Shown one piece after another: positions 13,345-27,900 of a stretch of 64,000 nt of DNA. The notes under the pieces are model-generated. The model had not been told where the DNA came from and searched no databases. It saw only the letters and a program-made list of their open reading frames with translations. Origin of the DNA: Paragonimus skrjabini miyazakii (Eukaryota; Platyhelminthes; Trematoda; Plagiorchiida; Troglotrematidae); the NCBI GenBank assembly GCA_014338405.1, contig JTDE01000228.1, forward strand, positions 189,671-253,670, written 5' to 3'. Every line of letters starts with the position of its first letter. Positions within the stretch are counted from its first letter, which is position 1. A program made the translations under genes and the position numbers.

Positions 13345-13852
13345 CAAAGTCATCTGTGCAAAATGAATCTTGTAACATTGGCCGACCGCACGATCTACAT
13401 CGAGCGCGGTAACTCCACGGATGACGATTAGTACCATCTATTTCACGATCAGATTCATCACGAGGGTATCGCCTATATTTGTCAGCATACCAAGGTGGAT
13501 AACTGTTTATCCTCTGGTTGCGTAAACCCGTTAAGTAGTTGGGACGATTAAACTTTTCACTCGAACTCGATTGTTGCAGTAAATGTGACCATTCGCTATT
13601 CCATAATTTTCTATTGACATCGCTGTGGTACTGTTCTTTATTTTGTGGTTCATCAAGCAATTCCAAAGGAGGCAGCGCGAACTCATTTACGCCCAAGGAA
13701 GACTGTGTGATAGGATTCCGATTCGACATATAGGGATTATTGTAGAGAGACCAATTCTGATAGGGGGATTTGCGCGTCTGAACTGAGGTATACACTCGGA
13801 TGCCACTGGATGTCGAGGTAAACAAAAAGAAGAAAACAATTAGAATTTGCAT
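13345..13852 (-). CDS. Secreted protein, first coding exon, NTR (netrin/TIMP-like) domain start
   Basis: The frame around this exon is open for 234 codons, the longest in the window and far longer than chance predicts. I start it at the ATG at 13852 because a classical signal peptide follows (MQILIVFFFLFTSTSSG); an upstream in-frame ATG at 13990 would bury it, and 13853-13990 is then probably 5' UTR or an upstream exon. Residues 17-150 are Ser/Asn/Arg/Tyr-rich with dibasic sites and no recognised fold. The end reads CRSCGRPMLQDSFCTDDF: Cys152, Cys155 and Phe164-Cys165 followed by acidic residues and Phe. This C-x2-C-x9-C arrangement with a following DDF is like the N-terminus of NTR modules (netrins, TIMPs). 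The coding match stops exactly at a good donor, TTTG|GTGAGAG (intron from 13344). Later exons were not found. NTR proteins are extracellular and bind proteases or signalling partners; which role applies here is unknown. Confidence 0.55.
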
Positions 13853-13999
13853 GCGCAGGTGCCAGTACTTTGGGTCAATAACTGTATGACTGTTGAAGTA
13901 ACATGGAGTTTTTGTATGTTGGGATAGTTTGTCGAGAGCAGAGTCATTTGACACTCTTTCAATCATACAACTATGTTTGAGGATAACCATTGTGATAGC

Positions 14000-16900
14000 T
14001 GAAACATATGGAAGTGAGTTGCTGGATTTATAACGATTTGCCCTTCATAATCGAACAGCAATGGATACAAAATATAAGAGAAAAGTAGAATGCATCACTG
14101 CTGATGCAATGATCAACGTATTTTATGAGGATATGATAACAACATTTCCTTTCGAGCACATGTGTGTATCAGTCATTCACGTTGTACATTGTCTTGCAGT
14201 GATTACAAAATTGCCTAGCAAGCAGTGAATGTTCACCGAATTGGGCAATTACCCAATCCAGTGGACCACGTTCACACACCCACACGCTTACCGGTAACAC
14301 TGGGAAGTGCGTAGTGCGCACTGAATACAGAATACGATTGGTCGTTTTATACGCTGTTCTCTGAGGTTTCAAAGTTGACCTGAAGGATTACTGGTTTCAC
14401 CAGCTGACAGCAAACACCGTGTATGCCCTGGTTGATGACAAGTGACTAACTGTACAAAGTACTACATTGTTGTCTTTACTTGGTTGATTTAAAAAACAGT
14501 TGCTTAAGGTGACCTCTGAACAAAGCACGCCTTTCATTAGTGATCGATGAAAGGCCAGTAACATAGAGTGTTTCACACAACCGCATTTTTCCCACTCTTT
14601 TTTGCGGATAGTCTGTGATTATCACTTTATGTTCATACCAGAACCGTTTTTCTGATGTACTTTATCATGAGTCAAAAGTATAGAGGTTTAGGAAAATGTT
14701 TTACTAGGCATACCTGCGTTAAAAAATAGTTGTTTCCAGAAATATTTTGCTTCATATGCTGCGGTAGACATGTACGGATTATTTTATGGAGGGACTTTTG
14801 AGGAAATTTAAATAAGTATTAAACACTTGAGGTGTTTATACATTCGACATTGTGTGATTACGATAGTAGATTAGACAGATGCGTTTTTGCGACATATCAA
14901 TCCATTGAATTCCAAGGATGGATAAAAAATGAACTTAAAAGCTATATTTAGCCTGCTGCAACTTCTGTGTTGTCTGGTACTTGGTTTGGAGCACAGCCAA
15001 AAGGTCTCTGCGTATCGCTAAATCTCAATAGAGCGACAAGCTTCTAGCTGTAGCTCTGCTCGCCCTAGACAATTTTGTGTTAACGTTGCAAGCCATTGTG
15101 CCGTTGATTCTGCCTTCTCTGCATTAATGTTGCACAAAATGATGTGTTGATCGCAATAATGAACACCTGTTAACCTGACTACTTCAAACAACCTTCCAGA
15201 AGGGCTGTTGACAGAGTATCAAAGAAATATGGAAAATGAAAAATTTATGCGTTATTGCACTCACTGATGGACCATAGAAAGCCGTTGTTTCAAACAGAGG
15301 AGGTTTTCGTGACTGTTGGTCAAAAACGGCACTGTTGATGACGAAGTTTCGACTACTGAAGGTTTTATGGCTTGGACTATAACAAAATTAAAAGGTCAAG
15401 AATCAACGAATTAAAATCCTTCATCGACAGTTAAGACGCCAACGCATTGATCATCATATCACGCACATACCTGTGATATGTGAACTCTCTCAGTATTTAC
15501 TTTATTTTTCATGTCTTCTTTATTAGCATGATGATCTTCGATTTATTTGTTATCGAATCACCCTGTCTGATAAGTTAGGCGGCTAATTTATCCGGCGCAA
15601 GTCGTTAACGACCAGCTTCTGCTCACAGTTTTCAACGGAATGCAAAGTTCGTATTGTTTTATTCAATTTATTATGTACAAAACCAGTTTGATTTGAATAA
15701 TCCCTCTATATTCCATCTTGTTCTGCCGTGATCAACAAGTTCACAGTTGCCTTAATAGACTGCACACAACCGTGGATTAATACATATTCTACAGAAAAGC
15801 AGTTGCATACAGTAGTGATGTATCTTAAGGAACAGTGAAATTTTGTTGCCATTTTGACCCGACCAAGTTGTCCTTGTCAGTTTAAGTCTCAATTACCCTA
15901 ACTCTTTCAGTCGTTTGCGCTAATTTGTTACCATTTGACTGAGTATAATATGGAATATTTTGCTTGCATGTCGGCTGGAACAAAACACACTTGCACGCGG
16001 ATAACCATGTCGTCTCGTTGAATTAGTGGTTTATAATACAGTGAGAAGAATAGGTTTACAACTACAAACGTCATAGGTGATCGGCAGGATTTACTAGGAA
16101 ATACTTATTTGCCGGCGAGGTTATCAGCAATCGTCTTTAGAAATGAGCTGAACATTTTCGGTGTGCATTGCGCGGTGTCTCATCACTTGCTGACGCAAAA
16201 CGTAGAATGTTAAAACGCTACCTTTATTAATGCGACCACTAGGTTTTCTATTATTCGCGGTGCAAAAAGATCACAATTTTAATGTCACACTGGATGCGAA
16301 ACCATATTAACTAGTGCTGTGGAATCGTTATGAAAATGCATTGGGATTTTCATAATCCAAACTTATCCTCAGTCAAAACCTGAGAAGGACTTTGGTGGTA
16401 CCCGCAGTCATATGAAACACAAAAGTTACAGAAGATTCATATACTGTAGCAGGCCCAGGATATTAATCTTTAATGTAGGATAAATTGAACAATTTAGTAA
16501 ATTCATGAGTGGTGATAGATGTCAATAGGGAATGAATGGAAAACTGATCACTGAAGAAAATATTGATTTACAGCCTGAAAATCGAGTTGCAAACGCCATG
16601 TAGCAGGCGGCAAACAGAACTGTGAAAGACTAAACGCATTCACTCTTTATCACGACTCTCCGAATGATTGTATCAGGCACACGCTGCCGAGGTTGCCATG
16701 ACAAATCTTTCAGTCTCCAACCAGGTGCAGCATTCAACAAAGTTGGTTTTGGTTCTCGATTAAGACAGTAAATTTGATTGGAAATATCAGGTCTGCCTAA
16801 AGCTGTCGAAATTGGTCAGAAATCGTGTTTGTTAACTATCACTTATTTCTGATATGATGACAACACGTTGAGGGCCGCCTTATCTCGGGCATTTTGTCTT

Positions 16901-19900
16901 CACATGATTACAGTTACTACATTACTGCTGCTGCGTTTTGCCATAAGGAAACGATGACCAAAGCATCTGATCAACTTTTTTTCAGAAGAAACGATGCTGT
17001 ATCCGGCAGCAAGTTCACTGATATTGTTAAGCACTGAAGCATTGTATTTTAAGAAACTGTGGTCACTGTGTACTAAAAATCTGCCCTAACTTTATTAAAC
17101 TGATGTGCCACATATAATCCATTGAAAGAAAGATATGCTCGAATTGAAGAGCGAAAAACCAACCCTTAGAAATTGTCCAACCCGCAGGCAAAATTAGCAA
17201 TCAGGGAATTCATACGTGTGAAGATGAAGAATTCCTGAACCATTGCGAGGATGCATGCAAATAACCTACTATTCTCTTCGACGTCTGCTTTCAACAGAAA
17301 CGTCGTGTACTAAAGTTGAAATATCACGTAGTTTTGAAACATCTTTATAGTATATACCACAAATCTAATTCAAATTACGCAACATATTCTACAAGGATCT
17401 AAATTCAAATTACAAATCTATCACACAGATATTATGAGTGATCATAAATGCAATCAGTTTTCAATACCCCAGGCAAAACACCAATGTTGAGAGACAGACA
17501 CAAAGTTTGTTTAACCCGCTCAGAACCCTGTTTTATCATAAAAGAGTTCCACAGCCCTTAATTGTTCTGCCACGAACACAGCTTTTATGCAAAATGAACT
17601 CAAACTTGCAAGTCAAGCAGAATCATCTGTTCCTGAAGGAGTTTCTTGTTTCTGACACTGATGGCTTTGTTAAGCATTTTTCAAACAAGCATATAATAAC
17701 GTAATAGAGATCATCCAAAATATTCCAGTTTATTTCGTTTCCCCGGAGGAATTTAATGAGTACAGGTCAACTGCTTCCTCTCCCGCTGATCTGAACTTAC
17801 CTGAATAGTTTAATTTACTAAGTGCTGTCTACCAGTTTTAAATAACCGTCTCCTTACCACTCGCTTACCAAATCACTCAACGGGCGAACGATGCAATCTT
17901 ATTTAGTTAACTCGCGTGTATCCACACCAAATGAACAAAGAATAGTTCGTCTGAGTTACGACAACGACAACTAGATCTCCATAAGATGTTACAACTCATA
18001 CTCACAGCATCCCAGCTATTCCAGAATGATTGATTGCAAATCATATAATACTCCAAACATTTTTCAAGTTGTGAATCTATCCTCTTTCTTTGGAAAAATG
18101 TAACGGCTAACTGTAAATAAAAGAATTTATTGTGTTATGTGATGCGAATGTAATAACAGCAACTAAGCCTGGATAGTAATAAGGAGTTATCACAAATACT
18201 ATAAAGGTCGGTACGTCATTATTGAATGTTGAACTAGAAGATTTTATTTATGCTGGAGGTGAAAAACTAAAAAAAACATATGCTTATTCAAATACACTTG
18301 TTACGGCGATGATCATAATTTTAAAATAGCTTGGAGCATTGCTCCACTCCATTTATCCTTCTTGGACACGACATATTGTGAGTGGTTTACCGAAGGTTTG
18401 CCGTGCACCGTTTCGCGTCCGTTGCTTAACTTGTCTAGTAACCCAACCTTATTTTGGTCAGCTATCATCCCTAGTTGTTATACTATCAAAATGGCCATAG
18501 TTTTTGTCCGTTACGTCAGCCAGACTTTTAACGAACGAATTACCTGCTTCGTATTTGTCTCCCATGCACCTCTACGCCAAATGGCCGCGCTTTCTCTGTA
18601 TACCTTGACAACCTGTTGTTTATAAACACTTCATCAACTTTGCTGAATATTTCGCCAGAATTCGTTCTGATTTGTTTCAGGTTCACTGCAACACATTTGT
18701 CAGCTTTCGTCACACAGTGATACCAGACGTGTAACTGCACTTATAGGGCATCAAGGTTCCTTCCCACACAAACCACTTTTGTAGCACGCAAAAACCAACA
18801 GGGGCTTAGACAATGTGTAGTCCCAGTAAAGATCACTTATTTATTTTTTCCTCATCATGTTATATACTTGTATACTCATCAGCAGTTTTTTGTTGAACAT
18901 CTCTCATAACTGTCATGTTCTCGCACATTGCTTTGAGTCATCAATGAAAACTGTTTTTGATGTGCATTGCCACCTTCCTTCGTTACTTACTTGCAGTGTC
19001 TTAATCAAGTTCATGTCCGGTGTAACACGTGAACACCGAATGAGAATAATTGTATGAACATGAAGGTTCAATAGTGAGTTGAACACCCTAAAAATACACT
19101 CATATTGAAGCAAGCAAATCTGCATTTTTCACGACCCAAGCATCGAATTAGGTTTCTTCGGCAAGATGGTACAATTTACGGACGGGTTGTAGTCGTCGGG
19201 AAATATCACTGCGAAAATTCATTTTGCGATTAATGACATTTAGTTTTTTGTTTCCAGAAAACCGCTCAAAATAAGACGAACAAAGGTGCGCTTACTTATG
19301 CCACAACCTATTCGAATTACCCATTTCATATGGCCAAAATAGCGCAAAATATGCAGTACGGTCAAACTGTTTAGGCCGTATGTCTATTAGCAACAATACC
19401 TTTATAGGCGCTGAGGAAATTCATGATCATGTGCACCAATCTTAACAAAAATTTTAAAGATGTTTGGTGAAATGTTTAGTGTTAGTTATTTTACAGAACA
19501 ATGTAACACTTCACTGTCTTCCGCAAAATTTTCATTAATGGTTTGGAAACGTTTAGCACGTCTTACATAAATAAATAGGAAAGAATAGGATTTCTGTTAC
19601 AAACTTCATAGGCAATGACGTTTCCAACTGTGGTCATCATAAGCTGTGAAGCGTGATAAGTATGCACTATCTGCGTTTGTCTCGAGATCATTCGATGAAA
19701 GATACCTTCACGTCTCATGTCTACAGAGGTGTACTTCAGAAAACAAATATATTCCAATCTTCAACAGGCGCAATAACAACACAGTTTCCTCTCTAATTTT
19801 TTTAGTCAGTAAACAAACCAACTTTTCGACAGAGTCTACACTGCTCAGAAAGCTCTGTTGCATGTCTTTTCTCATCTGTCTATTATTAGTCTTTTGAAAA

Positions 19901-22900
19901 GATATACTGTTTATTCTCATTTTTAATCCTGGTTGTTCACAAATGTGTAGTACCTTCTGATTGTAATAATAGTTTTAAGAATCTGACATGCAATAACAAA
20001 AGAATAGATCTCACTAATAAAAAACCTTTGATTCACGTCACTTGTAAGGACCTTCAATAACTCTGTTGAGGATAAAAACGATATTTTGTTCGCGTTGTCA
20101 TGGCTAACAACACAGAATTTATGTTGAGGTTAAATGAAGGAAAACGCATTATGAAATCACGCACATGAAACAATCAAACTGCCACAAATTACCAGCACAT
20201 TTTGATCACAATCCGTTTTTTCGAATTATAAAAATTAAATAAAATCGAGCAAAAACCAAATTAACAACACCGTGATGCAGTATATTGTTTTCATATGTCA
20301 CCATGAAATTGCGCAGTTTGTAAAAACGGAGCAAACTTGTTGTTTAATAATCAACTCAAGTTTAATGTCATTCTTACCATGTACTCATTACTCTATTTTC
20401 AAAGAAGACAGGCCGTAAGTACAAATTTACAGGCCGATTATATTTGCTGACCATCTTAGGGCATTGAAGCTGAATAAAATGCATATGCACTTGACGTTGC
20501 TATTTCAGTAGACAGGTTGATATCTTTTTTGACAACCGAATTAGTTGGCATAACATCAACCTTAAAATTTATCAATATTCTGTCCATTTCATTTTCTTTG
20601 AAAGCGTACAAGATTAGGGTTGGTAAATGTCTTGAGCAGGTTCACTTGAAAAGTTTGTTATGTTTCATAGTTTCATATGACAACAGAATCTGCGTAAGCA
20701 CAAATGCTGTTGTATTCAGTGCAGAGTTATGAAACAAGCTCTATGATCTAAACCACAACGTTCACCTGTTCAAAAGAAATTACATAAAGTCTGACCAAAA
20801 AATATCACTGAGGTAGCCGGACCTCATATAAAAAAATAATGACAGGTAACATATTGTAATCTCCGCTTCACACACTGTACTGAATGAAGGCTGTCCAAAA
20901 GGTACCAGCATGTGGTCCGCATACATATGTGTACTCTGATTATGCTTAACCATCTTCACGCGAGCCACTTACCATACGTTTCAGACAGTTGTAAACAAAC
21001 TGTTTGTTACGTTCATTAAAATTGCGCAGTTACATAAATTGTGTTCTCCACCTGTTTACCTGCAAAAGTCCTATAAACAAAGTATATCATAAAACATGAA
21101 TGTCTATTGTAGGTGAGCATACTATATTACTTGGTTAACATACAATCGTATGGTGTTTCGCGATCTTTTCATGTTTAACTATGCAGCAATTTATTTTCAA
21201 TTAACTTAATTTGTGAGTCATTCATTGGAACATAAATTCGTCAACAAAATGGAATCAGCTTGGTCCCGATAATTAGTGAACTTGTATTGGAGGCTTTAAC
21301 ACTTCAGGGCCTTGGGATAAAACGATGATGCTCAATTAAATGCAGTTCAAAAAACAACTCTTTTCCACCACTTACACATGTTTGGCTTAATTCTCCGTCA
21401 CTAATATATCGTGACAAAGAAAACCCCTACACTTGGATTAGATTTGTGATTGGCGATTGACCTTGAATAAAATATATGCCTTAGTTTACTTCGACTGCAT
21501 TGACTTGTATCGCTTCTTCTTCCTGATGATCAGCCAGTCCAGTTTAGGCAGACCTAAAGATGCTGGTGGCAAATATGTTTTTCGCTCCCCCCTTGAGTTA
21601 AAAGTCGTGTGCTCTTATCTTTGATTTTTAATCAATAATTGAATGTATCCATCAAAAAATATATCACATCAACCCACATATGAAGTTAATCAGCTGACAT
21701 TGGTTCATGGACAGCCATTTGTTCGGAACCCAGTTGTTATAAATGTAATGGTTCAAAGAGTATTGGTTTACATATGCTTGGAAGGTCCGTGGACTTTGAA
21801 CTTCCGTTCACCCAACCGGTTAAATGTCATAGTAGTGTGATATAACACGCAGGCCTAAGTTTAGCTTAGACACAACAGAGAGTTTTATAAACTGGTATTC
21901 ACTACACGACTCAGTAAATTAATGGTTTTCAAAAGATTATTGCAATATGTCTGAATAAATGAACACTCAAACTCTCAGCATCATAATCTTAGTCAAAATA
22001 AGGTATGTGGAAGTGAATGAATGATTAGGCATAACCACGTCAAGTTCCGCGATTTAATAAACCGACTTCACTAAAGAGCGGAGTGAAGCTTCGGCTGGAT
22101 TATGATAGTCTCATGACAACCAACATACGATTTTGAACGAAGTCAGCAAACCTAGTGATTCAAACGTTATGCGTTAGAAGTTCTGACGGTGTAACGTACC
22201 TCGATATAATACCTGACAGCGGCTAAACTTTCTAAGTTGGTCAATCTGTAACTAGACCACAACGATAGCGTCCGGACAGTCGGCGTGTTGCGACTTCCAG
22301 AAAGGTTGCTGGACAGCGATGCATGAATTGGCATACTTAACAGAAGACAGCCTCGATAGATGTAACTTAATTTTTTGAGGAGACGAGACTGGTAGAGAAA
22401 TAAATGCTACCCAGAATTTTCCCGTATGTATGTTGTTATCAGCAAAGCCGAATTGTTCGTTAATGGTTTGACCGTTGTACACACAAACTGGTTTTATATT
22501 TAGACCCCAATCTAATCAGTGTATTGAAACCATTCACAACAGCTATCATGCTTTTAAGTTTAAATGGTTGGAACTAACCATTTTCAGGGTTTTATTTCAC
22601 TAAACAATAGTACCGCAGAATCATATTTACGGTGCGTTTTTTTGGAAAACAGCATACAAGATTATATCAGGTTTTAGCGATACGCCATAGGCAAATTTTG
22701 TATTATACTCTGGCCAGGTAGTCGTCGCATATTCTGTAATGTGAAATTTCGCAAATGGCTTTAGGTGGCAGATAAAACTCATATTGGAACCAGTGTCGGT
22801 TATACGTAACTTTAGATCATTCCGAACTGGTAGGGTCCCCCGCTGACCGTTTCACTTGATTCTCAGATAGGGAAACTTACTCATAACAACTATTTCAGTT

Positions 22901-24830
22901 GACTCTTCATGTAACAAACGATGATCAGTAGCCTATGATTTAACACGCGTGGTCTTCTGGCCATAGAACTTTATACATGAGGCTGAAATCCACACTATTA
23001 TTTTGCTGCCTCTAGTGGGCTGACTTAGAAACCAGTCATAAAATTACCTAAAAAGTGCAAAACTAGCGCAACATTATGTTTATGTGTAAAACAAGAAAAA
23101 CCATGACAATCCTAAAAGAACGGAACTTCAGTGATTACTCTGAAATATTTCCGAATATCATGAAAATGAAAATGGAACAAAAAACCTCCCGATGGAGAAG
23201 ATAAAGCACACTTAATTCCCGATCGTAGACATATGAATTGACGAGCACGGTAATCCAGTTATACCTCCGGAATTTAACTGAGCATGAATAAAGAATACCG
23301 TCGATTACTGCATTGTGGGACGGCTGCTGGATATTATCGCCACATTTCGAGAATAGTTCGCTAAGAATCTGGGTCCTTTTTGGTCCACTGCGTCGGAGTT
23401 CACATGTCGGTGTTAGGAAGAATATTCACTACTAACTACCTTGACCAAGCAAAATTAGTGTACATTATACCCATTCTGTAGGATTTGTATGAAACATCTC
23501 TGTGCGAAACTTGAAATGGGCTGCGACTGGCGTTCAGTTTTTCAGCCAACTATCCAACAATGTTTTGCATTACTGCTCACACAATGATAAACGACTGGTC
23601 TTTGATCTTTAATTTAAAATGAAAGTAGCTGCGATATTATCAAATTCGCACTCAACATTCATGAAATAACCAGTAATCACAGCTCTTCCTAATGAAACGT
23701 AATTATACATTAGTCAAAATTAGTGCAAAGGCAAACAGAATTGTCGGCTGCGTTTACAAACTTTCATAAACAACTAAGCGGTATGCTACCAAACTTATCA
23801 TTAAACACAACAAAGTCGGTGTTTAAGCGGTTTCACACTTCGGCATTATCTTTCGGTGCACATTAATTTTTGCGCAGCATGTACACGCAACAGAGTTTCG
23901 GGTGAAAGAGGATATTGAAAAAAGTTAATTGACATTTTAGTCAACACGAATCCGCGTCACCCAGTTATTCATTTACCCTTGTGGTGCTTACAGATTCACG
24001 CTGTAAATAACGCATCGATTTTGCACGGTCAACAACACGTTAAGGAACGTGTGTGTTAGTCAGGTCACACCAGACAAAACGGGAGTCCAATCGTTCCGAG
24101 AAAGAGAACAGAACACAAAAAAGGATTTCAAATACTGAATTAAGATACCGTCCTCTAAACGGCAAGCATATTTTATGTTTGCACAGGTGCTTCTATACTT
24201 TCATAATCCAGTTAACTCAAGGACGCAAGGGAAAACTTACTTCATCTATTTATCTAATATTCTTATTTACTAAACATCCTCCGAAAGAAACAAACAAAAT
24301 ATTACAGCTTTGTGAATGTGAAAGAAAAATTCAGGTTTCACGTTTGTGTTGGAAGTAGGAACGACGTAGTGAAATTAAGTAGTCTTAAACACATCCGGTA
24401 GGATAGTCATACCGTACAACTCATGACATATGAAAGGCAAGTGAATCTTTAGTGTACTGGTGACTTCAGCTAGCGCTCACACATTTCATTAGATTACCAC
24501 ATTTTAGTAAAGCACATTGCACTAAACACAATCTCTACGACATTTTGCAAAACACTATCGACCAAGAGGTTGTAAGACTATGGTTTTCATTACTCGCATT
24601 TGCTTTGTTCATCGCAGTTACGTTAAACAATAAATACTAGAAACCTACACCTGTCGGGACAAATTCTCTTTAAGCTATCGGGTAATAATAACCGAAACAT
24701 GTTCAATCTTGTATTCACAATTTCAAATTCTCAGATAGACATTGTTTTTCTCGTAGTGAGAATCCCAGTACATCAAAGCACACAGTTGTTACCGGAAGAA
24801 AACTAACTGGGAGGGATGAGTGATACTCAC
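14000..24830. other. Long non-coding stretch, nothing recognised
   Basis: About 10.8 kb with no open frame above chance length, no recognisable domain, no tRNA and no transposon remnant. It could be a large first intron, an upstream region of the NTR-like gene, or intergenic DNA. Confidence 0.5.
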
Positions 24831-24959
24831 AAGTTGCTATCACCATACTGACTGGACGTTTTCCGATATATTGTATGACCAAGCGATGCACCTCGTTCGA
24901 TGAAAGGACTATCTGACTAGAAAACATACCATTTGAACGTGATATTCGTCTGGTCGCAG
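24831..24959 (-). CDS. Possible internal exon, unknown protein
   Basis: A 129-bp open segment bounded on the - strand by an acceptor (AAATTTTACAG, AG at 24961-24960) and a near-perfect donor (ACTT|GTGAGTATC, GT at 24830-24829). Both boundaries fall in the same codon phase, so the exon is symmetric and would keep frame if skipped. The 43-residue peptide starts Arg/Ser-rich and ends in a hydrophobic run containing QYIGKRPVSMVIAT. I do not recognise the family. The pyrimidine tract before the acceptor is only moderate, and a chance ORF with two lucky splice signals cannot be excluded. Confidence 0.25.
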
Positions 24960-24979
24960 CTGTAAAATTTGCACACAAC

Positions 24980-27900
24980 TTTCAGTTCGTCTTCATCGAA
25001 AACAACTGCTATGTTAGAGTTTCACTTCTGCCCTCTCATACCAGCACTTAATAGAACCAGGATCTGAATACGAACCACGTCCACAGAGTGAAGCCATACT
25101 GCGCGGTACATCAATGACCCTAAGCTAGCCCCGACCGTATTGTCATACTTAAAGGTTCAATTACACAGGCCTGTGCGTAATGTTTGTACCTCGGTCATAG
25201 ATAACGAATGTCAACAAAAGCCCAGTGCTGGTCTATTGCAACTGTATAAATGGGGCAGACCAAAATAGTTCAGATAAATATGAAGTTATAATCACTTATG
25301 AAGTATACACAAGTTCCATCAAACAAGCCCTTTACTGTTCATTAATGATCGTAAAACAATCTAACCAATCCTCTGAATAGATGTTGTTGGCACACACACA
25401 CAAATGCACATGCGCTAGTCTGGTGTCCACTGTGAAGCAATGATAGCAAAACATGGTCTCACAATCACAATTATTGTGTGTTTAGGCCATCTACACGGTA
25501 CAGCTTTTCGAACAAAAACACAGGTTGCAACTAGAAATGAGAAGTGGCTGTCATTAATTTCGTATTTACAGACAGTTGTTTCGTTAACATAAAGATGTTC
25601 ATATTTCCACGTTTATTGTCCACTTCTTAAATACCACGGAGAAGTTTATGTTCACTTAATACATGGCATTTTGTTTAGTTCTACTTCTAGGCAAATGTCA
25701 CGCGTTGACCACAGGATTAATATGATGTAGGTTGTCTACATAGATACAATCTTTGCGTCTACTTTCAACGACGTCTAATGTGAAGATCGAAACATTCAAT
25801 TCATATATCACTCTTAGTTCGCATACCTGGTTCATCCGAGAACTATGGTTAATGATGTATTTTAAGCCCGGAATCTCATATACTTCTATTGAATCACGTT
25901 TCAAACGGGAATGATCAGCTCCAAGCTACCCACTGTCAGCCACCAATGGTCCTGGTTGATCTACGCTGAATGTGGCAGGGGATTTTGACAGCTCAAGACA
26001 TATGGCTAGACACTAGCTGCGCTATTTGGGTAAGTATATGAAGATTGTTTTCAAATGTCATGCCATCAAAGATTGTGCCATTTCTGTCAACGTGCCGTTA
26101 ATTCATTTAAACTTGTACAGAACTGAGTTATCCATGGAATACCCGAAAGAGATTCACAAACTGTGGCTGAAGAAACAATTACCTTGTAAAATTCCCCCAA
26201 TCAAACTTATCAGATTTTAAATATTCTAAGTGAAATATTTCAGAGAGCTGAGGTGCAGTTTATCATAACAAATCACAGTATCGGTAAACCTGTGTACATC
26301 GGCAACATCTTAAGTAAGCCACACTTACAGGCCTCAACGCACTACAGTCATACTTGAGGAACACTTTTGAGCACCGCGCTTTTTATAACTTCATAATTCG
26401 TGACAGGAGCCCTCGATAAATTCTACTTTTCTTGTATATACAGTTGATATTAACGTAGAGTTGTGAATTATACTTCATTTACTGCAGGCTTCAGCATGCT
26501 TCTTCAGACGGATACCTATGCTAGCCACATTCAAAAAAGTACTGGAGTCTATTTTATTTTCCTCAGTGTCCGCCACCAATACATCCACTTACCATGACTT
26601 GGATGTGCATTCCAATCACGTGCTCATGTTGATACATATTCCACTTACCTCAAATAAACTACGACATATTTGTCACATTCAAATACTCAGCTACATCGAC
26701 TTGTGAGTAATGCTTAGGCTGTTCCATTTTGAGAACTGAGAAACTTACTGTTCTTTTAACCGGTGGATGACTGCACGATTAGAAACTTCCAACCTGAAAA
26801 CAGAAAACGCTAAACCTGGCAAATCGTGTTTTGGTTACCGTATGAAAAGATTATTTGACTGACCTGAATTGGACGCATAAATAAGGAATCTTCATGGCGT
26901 ACTACTGAACAGAGAACGATCTGAAGTTTACAAGAATCTTGTATGCATATTCTCCACTGTTCCGTATAGCCCCCATGACTTCAACGTAACTGAAACGCAG
27001 CGTGATGAAATTTCTATCGAAAACAATTTTCCATGTAACCAATTCAAACAATCCAGAACTGAATGGCAGATGGTTAATTAAATTGGCCTCCGGAGTTGTC
27101 AAGCGAGCAACCAGACTGTACCGCCTGGAAGGATTTTTGCAAGCGAAAAACTGTAGATCTCGCAACCGGATTCCAATTGCCTCACGGTAGCCAGCGCAAG
27201 AAATCTGACATTTTATTGGTCACTTGACAAATGGTAAGTGGGCTGAGAAGTCACCTCCGGTAAGATTGGGGGCACTGATCCAACAGGGTGCGATAGAATT
27301 GCACTTAAGATGTACTTACCCTACATTTTAGTCTGACATGTGGAATAGTGTTTACGTATCCTCGGAGTAAGGTGCTTGGTTGTACGACCGACGTAAATTG
27401 TTTCAAAGGATTATTTCGTACTGTGAGCACAGCGTGAAGTTACACATTTAGGCAAAGTATCTCTGAACTCTACCTAAATTATCGGGTTAGATCTGAACAA
27501 GATACGCAGGTTTTCCGCACTGTAGGCCATTTCATCTGCGTCGCTTATTTTAGGAGTCACTAGTTCAGTCAACGCTGCACCTTCATAGACTAACAACATA
27601 TACACTAATTTCCTTTCTGTCGATTGTCGCGTACTGAAATATCCGATCGAGAAAAATAAAACTAGGAATCTGAGTGGCAGTAAGCAATCTCTAATTGCTG
27701 GAAACACAGCACATTTTATAAAGGAACAACCGTATTTTCGACTGCTATTAAGCCACAAGCCTCGTCACGTTTTGAGTGGCAAGTTTGTTGCCGTGTTATT
27801 TCACGGCTTTGCATCTAGAAAATCGGTTGTTTGAAATAGACAAGCAATCAACAACAGCTAATCACCTTCTATGATTGGTTAGCGCCAGTTTTACGATAAT

